DNA from: Rhodocyclaceae bacterium
GTDB lineage: Bacteria; Pseudomonadota; Gammaproteobacteria; Burkholderiales; Usitatibacteraceae
Direction: 5' to 3'
Assembly (NCBI GenBank): GCA_020247395.1
Contig: JADCJC010000027.1
Location: 1 to 33,155, forward strand
DNA: 33,155 bases
The translations under genes and the position numbers were made by a program. Positions 26,106 to 33,155 of this stretch are shown one piece after another (position 1 is the first letter of the stretch; each line of letters begins with the position of its first letter). The notes below the pieces were generated by a model. That model made no database searches. It was not told where the DNA came from and saw only the letters and a list, made by a program, of their open reading frames with translations.

Positions 26106-27005
26106 CTACCCAAAAAACTCCTTAATCAAAAACGCCTCAAGCCCCGCTTGATCTTCCCTGCGCGCTGACAGCGTCACCACCCGCCCCAAGCGGTGGGATT
26201 CCCAGTTGAAATTGCCCTGATAGTGCTCGCGGATCAGCTCGATCATCCGGCGCACAATGGCGACTTCCACGTCTCCCCCTAGTCCAGCATCCACTTCGAT
26301 CAGCTGCGACTTGGCATTGGCCCGATCAGTCGTCCAACCGCGAAATGAGAACGCAGCGTAGCGAGAGCCTTTACTCCTGATCTGAAAAATGCCGCTGGTG
26401 CCGTCGCGAGCCTGACCTAGTGTCTGCGCGTTTCGCTTAAATGCGGCTTCGGCTTTCTCTGCGGTAGTCATTTCGCGTTCGCCGTTGCGTGCCTCGGCAT
26501 TCTGTTGCGCATAGAAATTCTCCTGCGCCTGCCGCTGGGCGCGGCGCGCTTCGAGTGCAGCCGAAAAATCCAGTGGTTGCGCCGTGGCCTCTGCACGCGA
26601 AGGCGTCGGCGGCGTATCGGGCGGTACAAAAACCGGCGGCATTGAGGGCGAGGGCTTGTTTGCGGCAATTACCGTGCGCGGCGGAGTTTTGACGGGCGGG
26701 GTCGGAGTCAGGCTCTGCACTGGCGGCGGCGCGCGGTCAGCCGCTGACGGCGGGCTCATGGTGACTTGTAGCGGGCCTTGGGTTGGGGATGCCGAATCCA
26801 CAATCGGATGTTGCCATTTTGGCAAAAAACGAATGAGCACGCCGTGGATCACTAGCGACAGGACGAGCAGGGTGGCCAGACCGCGCAGGCTACGACTTGG
26901 GCGCAGTCGCGGGTCCCGCTCCAAACCGGCATCGAGTTGACGCGGGCTCTCATGATCGAGCAGGACATTGGCAAGAGCAGAAACCGGTGATGCTGTCGAA
27001 CTCAT
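26106..27005 (-). CDS. TonB-like membrane-anchored protein, unrecognised C-terminal domain
   Basis: The 299-residue protein has a charged cytoplasmic N-terminus, one membrane segment (about 43-61, LATLLVLSLVIHGVLIRFL), a Pro-rich periplasmic stretch (about 74-145), a Gln/Ala/Arg-rich probably helical part (148-200) and a C-terminal domain of about 95 residues (FQIRSKGSRYAAFSFRGW to the end). The topology copies TonB or TolA. However, the C-terminal domain lacks the TonB signature (YP..A...G..G.V) and I do not recognise it. It could be an energy transducer, an envelope-spanning scaffold or a divergent TonB. The gene is monocistronic in this window, divergent from the amidohydrolase gene. Two other TonB-dependent receptors are in the window, but no exbB or exbD. 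Confidence 0.75.
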   Translation of the reverse strand: MSSTASPVSALANVLLDHESPRQLDAGLERDPRLRPSRSLRGLATLLVLSLVIHGVLIRFLPKWQHPIVDSASPTQGPLQVTMSPPSAADRAPPPVQSLTPTPPVKTPPRTVIAANKPSPSMPPVFVPPDTPPTPSRAEATAQPLDFSAALEARRAQRQAQENFYAQQNAEARNGEREMTTAEKAEAAFKRNAQTLGQARDGTSGIFQIRSKGSRYAAFSFRGWTTDRANAKSQLIEVDAGLGGDVEVAIVRRMIELIREHYQGNFNWESHRLGRVVTLSARREDQAGLEAFLIKEFFG

Positions 27006-27279
27006 TCTGTCATTAGCCGTAGGGACGATATACCTGAGACACCATCACCTTGGCAGGGTTGCGGCGTCACATGCGCGGCCAAGCGGGTGCGGCACCCGGC
27101 CCGCTGCCGCAGCAAGGACAACCACGCTTTTTCGCCTTCTTCACACAACGCAGTATAAATCACCCCCCGCATCCATGGCCTTTGCTGCCTATTTCGCGGA
27201 TAAAGCGGCTGGGCGTAAGACATCCTATAGAATCAACGGCAGCAAACAGACAAAAATTGAAAATGACGTAGGGAGCGGT

Positions 27280-28650
27280 ATGAGCAAACGGCGAACAAAA
27301 CCCAATGGATTTATGCCTTTGAAGCGCCTGCAGAAAGTGCAGCGATTGGCCGAATGGAGTGTGGTCGCGGTTGGCCTGATGGGCGGGCTAGGCGGGCTGA
27401 GCTTCGCCCACGCGCAAACCCCTATGCCATCGCCATCAACTACCGTGCTCAATTGTGGTCGCCTGCTTGACGTCACGACCCTAAAGCTCGCATCGGAACA
27501 ATCGATTGTCGTTGAGGCAAAGAAGATCACACGAGTATCTGCTGGCTACGTCACTATCGCCAATGCCCGCACGGTCGATCTCAAGAATCACACCTGTCTT
27601 CCGGGCCTCATTGACCTACACGTGCACTTGTCCTCCGAACTCAGCCCGGCGCGCTATGCCGAGAGCTTCTCGCTCAATCCACCTGACTACGCGGTTCGTG
27701 GCGTGGCAAACGCAGAAAAAACACTGATGGCGGGTTTCACGTCGGTACGTGACTTGGGCAGCCCTCCCGGCGTTGGTGTGGCACTGCGTAACGGCATTAA
27801 CCGCGGCTTCATCAAGGGCCCTCGTATCCAAGCGGCGGGCGGCGTTTCGTCGACGGGTGGACACGGCGACCCCACCAACGGCCTACGGGCTGATCTGATG
27901 GCAACCGGCAGCGCCAATTTGGCTGATGGCCCGGATGACGCCCGCCGCATGGTGCGACAGCGTTACAAGGAAGGATTCGATTTAATCAAGATCGCCACTA
28001 CCGGCGGCGTGTTGTCGCTTTCCAAGAGCGGTGACGCGCCATTGTTGGCTGACGAGGAGTTGGCGACAATTGTCAAAACCGCCCGCGACTACTCGATGCC
28101 CGTCGTCACCCATGCGCACGGTGCCGAGGGAATGAAGCGTGCTATCCGCGCCGGCGTACAGACTATTGAACACGGCACCTACATGGACGATGAAGCCTTC
28201 GCACTGATGAAACAATACGGGACGTGGCTGGTGCCGACGATTTCTGCGGGGCGTTACGTGGCGGAAAAGTCCAAGATCGCGGACTTTTTCCCGGAAATTG
28301 TGCGACCCAAAGCGGCCACCATCGGGCCCTTGATTCAGGGGACTTTCGGCCGCGCGTACAAGGCGGGCGTAAAAATCGCCTTTGGCACCGATCAAGGCGT
28401 GGCACCTCATGGCGAAAATGCCCGCGAATTTGAATACATGGTCGAAGGTGGTATGCCACCCCTCGAAACAATTCGCGCCGCAACACTCAGCGCGGCGACC
28501 GTAATGGGCATGGCAACGCAGTTGGGCAGTCTGGAAGCGGGAAAACTTGCCGATATTGTCGCGGTACCGGGTGATCCATCCAAAGATATCAGCGTGATGA
28601 GCAAAGTGGCGTTTGTGATGAAGGACGGGACGATCTACCGGGCACCGTAG
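27280..28650 (+). CDS. Secreted metal-dependent amidohydrolase (Xaa-Pro dipeptidase/imidazolonepropionase-like)
   Basis: From the ATG at 27280, preceded by GGGAG, the product has 456 residues with a signal peptide cleaved after SFAHA (45). An earlier ATG (26968) overlaps the divergent gene and adds no conserved sequence. The amidohydrolase fold shows all expected metal ligands: His114 and His116 in GLIDLHVH, a probably carboxylated Lys237 in DLIKIATTGG, His278 in VVTHAHG, His298 in TIEHGT and Asp371 in FGTDQG, pointing to a binuclear centre. Relatives of this group hydrolyse dipeptides with C-terminal Pro or Arg, or related amides. The product is periplasmic. A sodium:solute symporter gene starts 29 bp downstream, so hydrolysis followed by uptake of the product is likely. 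Confidence 0.9.
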   Translation: MSKRRTKPNGFMPLKRLQKVQRLAEWSVVAVGLMGGLGGLSFAHAQTPMPSPSTTVLNCGRLLDVTTLKLASEQSIVVEAKKITRVSAGYVTIANARTVDLKNHTCLPGLIDLHVHLSSELSPARYAESFSLNPPDYAVRGVANAEKTLMAGFTSVRDLGSPPGVGVALRNGINRGFIKGPRIQAAGGVSSTGGHGDPTNGLRADLMATGSANLADGPDDARRMVRQRYKEGFDLIKIATTGGVLSLSKSGDAPLLADEELATIVKTARDYSMPVVTHAHGAEGMKRAIRAGVQTIEHGTYMDDEAFALMKQYGTWLVPTISAGRYVAEKSKIADFFPEIVRPKAATIGPLIQGTFGRAYKAGVKIAFGTDQGVAPHGENAREFEYMVEGGMPPLETIRAATLSAATVMGMATQLGSLEAGKLADIVAVPGDPSKDISVMSKVAFVMKDGTIYRAP

Positions 28651-28679
28651 CACTGCCTCAAACTCACTACGGAACAGCC

Positions 28680-30143
28680 ATGGCATCGTTCGCACTGCTG
28701 GCAATCATCGCCGCCTATTTCCTGTTGCTGCTTGCACTTGCGTGTTATACCGGGCGCAATGCGACCAATGAAACGTTTTTCATTGGCAACCGAAAGAGCA
28801 ACTGGCTGTTAGTGGCCTTCGGCATGGTCGGCACTTCACTCAGCGGAGTGACCTTCATCAGCGTACCAGGCACGGTTGGGCCGAACGGGTTCGGTTACTT
28901 GCAGGTGGTAATCGGCAACTGGATCGGTTTTATGTTGATAGCCCTCGTGTTGTTGCCACTGTACTATCGCCTCAAGCTGACCTCGATTTATGATTACCTC
29001 GACCAGCGGTTTGGCGTCACCGCTCACAAGACCGGTGCATCGTTTTTCATCTTGTCGCGCACCCTCGGTGCCACCGCCCGGCTCTATCTAGTCGTCAGCG
29101 TACTGCAACTGTTGGTGGCGGACCCGGTCGGTATGCCCTTCTGGCTGACCACCACCATCATCTTGCTGATGATCTGGCTCTACACATTCCAGGGCGGTGT
29201 AAAAACCATCGTCTTTACCGATACCCTGCAAACCGCTTGTATGTTGGGTGGCCTAGTCATCTGTGTGTGGTTTCTCAGCGGAGCGCTGAATCTTGAGTTG
29301 GGTGCGATATGGTCAACACTGTCCACCGCAGACTACACACGAGTCTGGAATACTGACCCCAATGCCCCAAGTTTCTGGCTGAAACAAGTCATTGGTGGCG
29401 CATTTATTGCCATTGCCATGACCGGGCTCGATCAAGAAATGATGCAGAAAAACATCAGCGTGCCGAACCTGCGTGATGCGCAAAAGAACATGTTCTTGTT
29501 CAGCGTCATTCTTGTCGGTGTCAATTTTTTGTTTTTGCTGTTGGGAGGCTTGTTGTACCTGTTCGCCACGACCAATGGCATCGCCGCCATTGGCGACCAG
29601 ATTTTCCCCACGGTCGTGATGCAGCATTTTCCCCATTGGGTGCAGATCATTTTCTTTGTCGCGTTAATCTCCGCTCTATTTCCCAGCGCAGACGGCGCAC
29701 TAACGGCACTGACATCATCGTTTTGTATCGACATCCTAGGTATACGTAAACAAGAGTTGACCGAGGCACGGCAGAAACGCATCCGCCAGACCACACACTT
29801 GATCTTTGCGTTGTTGTTCTTCCTCATCGTCATGGTGTTCCGCTGGTTAGACGACCGCTCTATCATCGACACAATCCTGAAGATCGCGGGGTATACGTAT
29901 GGCCCGCTGCTGGGATTGTTTGTGTTCGGTATGACGACGAGACGTGTGCTGAAAAAACCCGCAGGAATTGTGTTCGCCGCCATTGCGGCACCGGTTGCAT
30001 GTTACGTGCTTCAAACCGTTCTTGCCCGCAACCCGCAGGGGTTTCAGATAGGTATAGAGCTACTCATCCTCAACGGGGCGATCACGTTTTTATTGCTGTG
30101 GCTGGCCTCGGAAGCGGCCAACAGGGAAGCTAAGCCCGATTAG
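28680..30143 (+). CDS. Sodium:solute symporter (SSS family)
   Basis: The 487-residue protein has about thirteen hydrophobic segments and SSS-family features: FIGNRKSNWLLVAFGMVGTSLSGVTFISVPG near the start (in pieces, GMVGTSLSGVTFISVPG), a FQGGVKTIVFTDTLQ segment and ISALFPSADGALTALTSS in the region that holds the second sodium site in related carriers. It would import a small solute with Na+ across the inner membrane. The 29-bp gap to the amidohydrolase gene, with CGGAA as ribosome binding site, indicates one operon; the likely cargo is therefore an amino acid or related product released in the periplasm. The exact substrate cannot be told. Confidence 0.92.
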   Translation: MASFALLAIIAAYFLLLLALACYTGRNATNETFFIGNRKSNWLLVAFGMVGTSLSGVTFISVPGTVGPNGFGYLQVVIGNWIGFMLIALVLLPLYYRLKLTSIYDYLDQRFGVTAHKTGASFFILSRTLGATARLYLVVSVLQLLVADPVGMPFWLTTTIILLMIWLYTFQGGVKTIVFTDTLQTACMLGGLVICVWFLSGALNLELGAIWSTLSTADYTRVWNTDPNAPSFWLKQVIGGAFIAIAMTGLDQEMMQKNISVPNLRDAQKNMFLFSVILVGVNFLFLLLGGLLYLFATTNGIAAIGDQIFPTVVMQHFPHWVQIIFFVALISALFPSADGALTALTSSFCIDILGIRKQELTEARQKRIRQTTHLIFALLFFLIVMVFRWLDDRSIIDTILKIAGYTYGPLLGLFVFGMTTRRVLKKPAGIVFAAIAAPVACYVLQTVLARNPQGFQIGIELLILNGAITFLLLWLASEAANREAKPD

Positions 30144-30367
30144 CCCAATAACATCTCTCGGCGGCAAACGTGGCAAAGGCAGAAAACCAAAATCTGCCGA
30201 TGTCCGCGTCGAATCGAATCTTGATGCAATCGAGAACAAGGCACGACGTGCCGATGGGGAAACATTGCTCACATTGCGGTGCAAGCGAAGTTGGCACCAA
30301 GGTGCTGGAACACCGATTACTCGCTCCCGCCTAGGGTGCAAGGCAAGCTACGCATCACCAGTCGGGT

Positions 30368-31780
30368 CTAACGGCTTGCAACGGCGCGACTCAGCACGCG
30401 GCTCTCAGCGGCTTCAAGGCTAGCTTTTACCTCTTGCAGCGTGACCGGCTCCAACCGATCATCAAGTTCGACGACCACCAAGTAGCCCCGGTCGAGGCCA
30501 TCGCGCGTGAACGCCTTCGCCAGTGAAAGTTGGTCGCTCGTTTGTTGCCGACCATCCTCCGGTCGCCAGGTTTCCATGGCGACCAGACAACCTGCGGACG
30601 GTGTGCCCGGATAAAACGACGCACCGCGATAGTAGTTGGAATTGATCGTCGTGCCGTGAATCAACATGTCGTCGCGCCCCGCCCTGCCGGCCAACAGCGC
30701 CTCGGTAAAAGGCACGTATTGACGCCATGTTTCAGGCAAAAAGCTCTGATAAACGCCGTCATTCCACGAGTTTGGTACTTGGTTTGATTCGGCGTGCTCA
30801 AACTCTGCGACCGTCGCCTCGACCGGAACTTTGGAGTGGAGATACGGCGTTGGACCAATCCACTTATTGGTGGCCGTCCCAGCGCCAACAATGGTAAACA
30901 GTCCTTGCGGTGTGTTGCCGTTGGTAATGGTGCCGGGTAAGTTCGACATGGCATTCGCCAGGTGCGCGATCTGAAAAAAACTACCGTCGGCATTACGCAC
31001 AAATCGCCCGTCTACACCGCGCACCACCGCGAGACCAAAGCGTTGGCGATCTTGGCGCTGAAAACTGTAGATGACGGGTTTGCCCGCGCGTATCGGATGC
31101 GCAAGCAAATCCACCAACGGCGGCCGCTTGCGGATTTCTGCGGTCAAGTCTGTGCTCAGGACATATTCGAGGCGTTGCAGACGCGGCTCGGTTGACCAAT
31201 CGGCAAAGGTGTTTTTCATCGTCGCGCGAACGAAAGATCGTTGACCATCAGAGCTATCGGCCTTCAGCAGCGCATAGGCGGCGATCGCGAATTCGCGGGG
31301 TGTCGCAATGGTCGTGAGCAAACGCGAAAGGTGGCCAGCGGACTGTTTTGCGTAGTAAGTATAGGCAAACGTGAGTACCGCTCGCTGGTAGGCTGCATCC
31401 TTGCTTGCCAGCACCGGGAGAGTATCGAGCAGCAGTTTCAGTCCTGCCTCCTTCTCGACATTCAAGAAACCGATGTTGCCAAGCGCTCCAGGAACGATGC
31501 CGTTGGGGTCGAACCCAGCCGGCAATTGAAGTGCGTTATGAATCAGCTTCAAACCTTCTTCACGGGCGGCACGTTCCCCTGTGGCAGAGGCAATGGGCGC
31601 TACAAAATCCGCCGCTTGATAGGCGGCGATTTCCGCCGGTGAATGGCGCTTTTCGGTGGGAAAAATCGAACACGCTGACAGCCACATGACCGCCAAGAGT
31701 AATGTAGAGTGTAAACGTACCGCGTTCCAGTTTCGGCCCAGGCCTGCTGGTCGACACCTCCGCGCAACAAGTAACAGCAC
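30368..31780 (-). CDS. Lipoprotein with divergent YkuD (L,D-transpeptidase-like) domain
   Basis: The GTG at 31780 is chosen because AAGGAG, overlapping the sppA stop codon, lies five bases upstream. This gives 470 residues. A hydrophobic stretch ends in the lipobox LSAC (Cys37), so the protein is probably lipid-anchored. Residues about 45-240 have no recognised domain and look helical. The C-terminal part resembles the YkuD fold: NGNTPQGLFTI matches the TPxGxF motif, followed by LIHGTT (His375) and TPSAGCLVAME (Cys398). In canonical L,D-transpeptidases the Cys motif is SxGCxR; here the Arg is replaced. The protein could be a divergent peptidoglycan cross-linking or remodelling enzyme or a non-catalytic relative. 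The two-base gap to sppA implies translational coupling. Confidence 0.75.
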   Translation of the reverse strand: MLLLVARRCRPAGLGRNWNAVRLHSTLLLAVMWLSACSIFPTEKRHSPAEIAAYQAADFVAPIASATGERAAREEGLKLIHNALQLPAGFDPNGIVPGALGNIGFLNVEKEAGLKLLLDTLPVLASKDAAYQRAVLTFAYTYYAKQSAGHLSRLLTTIATPREFAIAAYALLKADSSDGQRSFVRATMKNTFADWSTEPRLQRLEYVLSTDLTAEIRKRPPLVDLLAHPIRAGKPVIYSFQRQDRQRFGLAVVRGVDGRFVRNADGSFFQIAHLANAMSNLPGTITNGNTPQGLFTIVGAGTATNKWIGPTPYLHSKVPVEATVAEFEHAESNQVPNSWNDGVYQSFLPETWRQYVPFTEALLAGRAGRDDMLIHGTTINSNYYRGASFYPGTPSAGCLVAMETWRPEDGRQQTSDQLSLAKAFTRDGLDRGYLVVVELDDRLEPVTLQEVKASLEAAESRVLSRAVASR

Positions 31781-31782
31781 TG

Positions 31783-33155
31783 CTACTCCTTGCCACACAA
31801 GCAGTGCGCTACCGTGGCAAATGGAAATCCCGTTCTGCCACGCTCGGCAATTTCAGCAAGCCACGTCAGATCACGTTGCGCCTCAGCGGCGACACCAAGC
31901 GGCAAAACACTGGTGCCCAGCGCGATATCAAACTGTTTCACAATACTGGCGAGCGTATCGGCGACCGCCTTTGTGGCGAAGCGCTCGATAAACACTTCAA
32001 ACTTGCTGCGGTCGGCTTCGATGTAGGCAAGGCGCGCACCATCGTCGAGCTTGGCGCGTGTGGTCGCCGCCTTAACCGCATCGGCAAAGCTACCGGTGCG
32101 ATCAATCAACCCACGATCTTTCGCTTGTGCGCCGGTCCACACGCGGCCTTGCGCAATTTCGTCAATCTTGTCGGGCGTTGTGTTGCGTGCTGCGGCGGCT
32201 TTGCTCGTGAAATCGGTATAGATATGATCGATGGATAACTTCACCAGTTCCGCCATGCGCGGGTCAAGCGCACGGCGCGGGTCGTACATGGCACTGCCCA
32301 ACCATGTGGTGTGATACCCGCCGGTATAGACAGAAAGTTTTTCCATGGTCTTTTCACCAGTTGGCAACATGCCAAAGACGCCAATAGAGCCGGTGATGGT
32401 CGCGGCGTCCGCAATCACCTCGTCAGCCGCCATCGAAATCCAGTAGCCGCCCGATGCCGCCACATTGCCCATGGAGACCACCACCGGCTTGCCGGCTTTG
32501 CGGGTCAGCTCCAATTCGCGGCGAATCAGTTCGGAACCATACGCACTGCCGCCGGGAGAATTCACCCGTAGCAAAACGGCCTTGATTTTTTCATCTTCCC
32601 GCGCTTTACGAATCAAGTCCGCCGTCGACCGACCGCCGATTTTACCGGGCGGCTCGATGCCATCGCTAATCTCGCCCTCAGCCACCACCACGCCAATCGC
32701 ATCCCCTGATGTTTTTGCTTTGACAGTATTCAGATAGTCGGCCATCGAGACTTGACGGAAGGTTTTTTTCTCTTTGTCCTCGGCACCTTTTTCAATCAAC
32801 ACGGCGCGGAGCTCATCACGCGTCTTTAGCGCGGTAACCAGTTTGGCATTCAGCGCCATCCTGGCGGCATCACCACCGGTCGCCCTCAGATTGGCAACTA
32901 CCTCGTCAATACTCTTGTTGACGGTGCCCGCTTGCAAATTCCGCGCTTTCTCGACATCGGCGGTAAATATCGCCCACAAGCCATCGTACAAATACTTATC
33001 CGACTCCATCGTTTCTTTGGACGGGGCAGTCGTGAAGAAAGGCTCGCCAAAATTCTTGTATTTGCCCGACCGAATCACGTTCGCCGACACCCCGACGCGA
33101 TCAAGTGCCTCTTTGTAATAGTTGCGATACCGGCCATAACCGCGCATGATCAACA
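31783..33155 (-). CDS. sppA: Signal peptide peptidase SppA (5' end beyond window)
   Basis: About 457 C-terminal residues are visible and the frame is open to the window edge; the N-terminal membrane anchor and the start are outside. The sequence is of the long (67-kDa type) SppA with two tandem domains. The general-base Lys is in the GKYKNFGEPF segment (E. coli Lys209 in GKYKSAVEPF) and the nucleophile Ser is in GNVAASGGYWIS (E. coli Ser409), so the catalytic dyad is complete. SppA degrades signal peptides left in the inner membrane after cleavage by leader peptidase. The C-terminus HCLCGKE overlaps the ribosome binding site of the downstream lipoprotein gene. A TTG at 33153 is only an internal codon. 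Confidence 0.95.
   Translation of the reverse strand, partial: LIMRGYGRYRNYYKEALDRVGVSANVIRSGKYKNFGEPFFTTAPSKETMESDKYLYDGLWAIFTADVEKARNLQAGTVNKSIDEVVANLRATGGDAARMALNAKLVTALKTRDELRAVLIEKGAEDKEKKTFRQVSMADYLNTVKAKTSGDAIGVVVAEGEISDGIEPPGKIGGRSTADLIRKAREDEKIKAVLLRVNSPGGSAYGSELIRRELELTRKAGKPVVVSMGNVAASGGYWISMAADEVIADAATITGSIGVFGMLPTGEKTMEKLSVYTGGYHTTWLGSAMYDPRRALDPRMAELVKLSIDHIYTDFTSKAAAARNTTPDKIDEIAQGRVWTGAQAKDRGLIDRTGSFADAVKAATTRAKLDDGARLAYIEADRSKFEVFIERFATKAVADTLASIVKQFDIALGTSVLPLGVAAEAQRDLTWLAEIAERGRTGFPFATVAHCLCGKE

Noticed and set aside
26968-27279. Upstream ATG for the amidohydrolase gene
   Set aside because: It would overlap the divergent gene's start and place about 104 unrelated residues before a good signal peptide; the ATG at 27280 has GGGAG before it.
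30200-30334. 44-codon plus-strand frame with a CSHC motif between the symporter and the lipoprotein gene
   Set aside because: One CxxC pair alone, no ribosome binding site and no similarity that I recognise; likely chance in a 224-bp convergent gap.

Overview
The window looks like a chromosomal segment of a betaproteobacterium, most likely from the Burkholderiales. The evidence is a Bug/TctC-type solute-binding protein, a glucokinase fused to an RpiR/HexR-type regulator (an arrangement known from Burkholderiales), a very large NAD-glutamate dehydrogenase, a ZnuD-like TonB receptor and moderately GC-rich coding sequence. No phage, insertion sequence, CRISPR array, rRNA or complete tRNA was seen. 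Gene starts, operators and repeats were read by eye; no database search was run.

Layout. Positions 1-581 hold the 3' end of a Bug protein gene. Positions 1461-9754 hold a carbohydrate locus: a glucokinase-RpiR fusion on the minus strand, divergent from a TonB-dependent receptor, a GPH-family sugar:cation symporter and a cytoplasmic GH3 beta-glycosidase on the plus strand. The divergent promoter region carries three TGTAAT-N3-ATTACA palindromes that closely match the HexR consensus. A degenerate direct repeat of about 136 bp lies on each side of this locus (806-941 and 9931-10066). Next comes a minus-strand uvrB, low-molecular-weight phosphatase, marC operon (10132-13352), then a ZnuD-like receptor (13408-15519, minus) whose -10 box TATAAT sits inside a Zur-like palindrome. 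Divergent from it is a dienoyl-CoA isomerase homologue. Two class I aminotransferases follow, transcribed divergently (16615-19103). After a tandem 30-bp palindromic repeat comes a secreted fasciclin-domain protein, then the NAD-glutamate dehydrogenase and dsbB (20307-25619). The last part holds a TonB-like anchored protein with an unrecognised C-terminal domain, a secreted amidohydrolase with a sodium:solute symporter (27280-30143), and a minus-strand pair of sppA (truncated by the window end) and a YkuD-like lipoprotein.

How the genes work together. The sugar locus reads as one module: outer-membrane uptake by the TonB receptor, inner-membrane symport by the GPH carrier, intracellular hydrolysis by the signal-less GH3 enzyme, and phosphorylation of released glucose by a glucokinase that is covalently joined to the probable regulator. 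The amidohydrolase and symporter probably form a second small catabolic unit, releasing and importing a product of periplasmic hydrolysis. The other genes are mostly housekeeping: DNA repair, zinc uptake, amino-acid metabolism, disulfide formation and envelope proteolysis. I did not find a clearly unprecedented system. The strongest leads are the operator architecture and flanking repeats of the sugar locus, the YkuD-like lipoprotein with a non-canonical catalytic motif, and the TonB-like protein with an unknown C-terminal domain.
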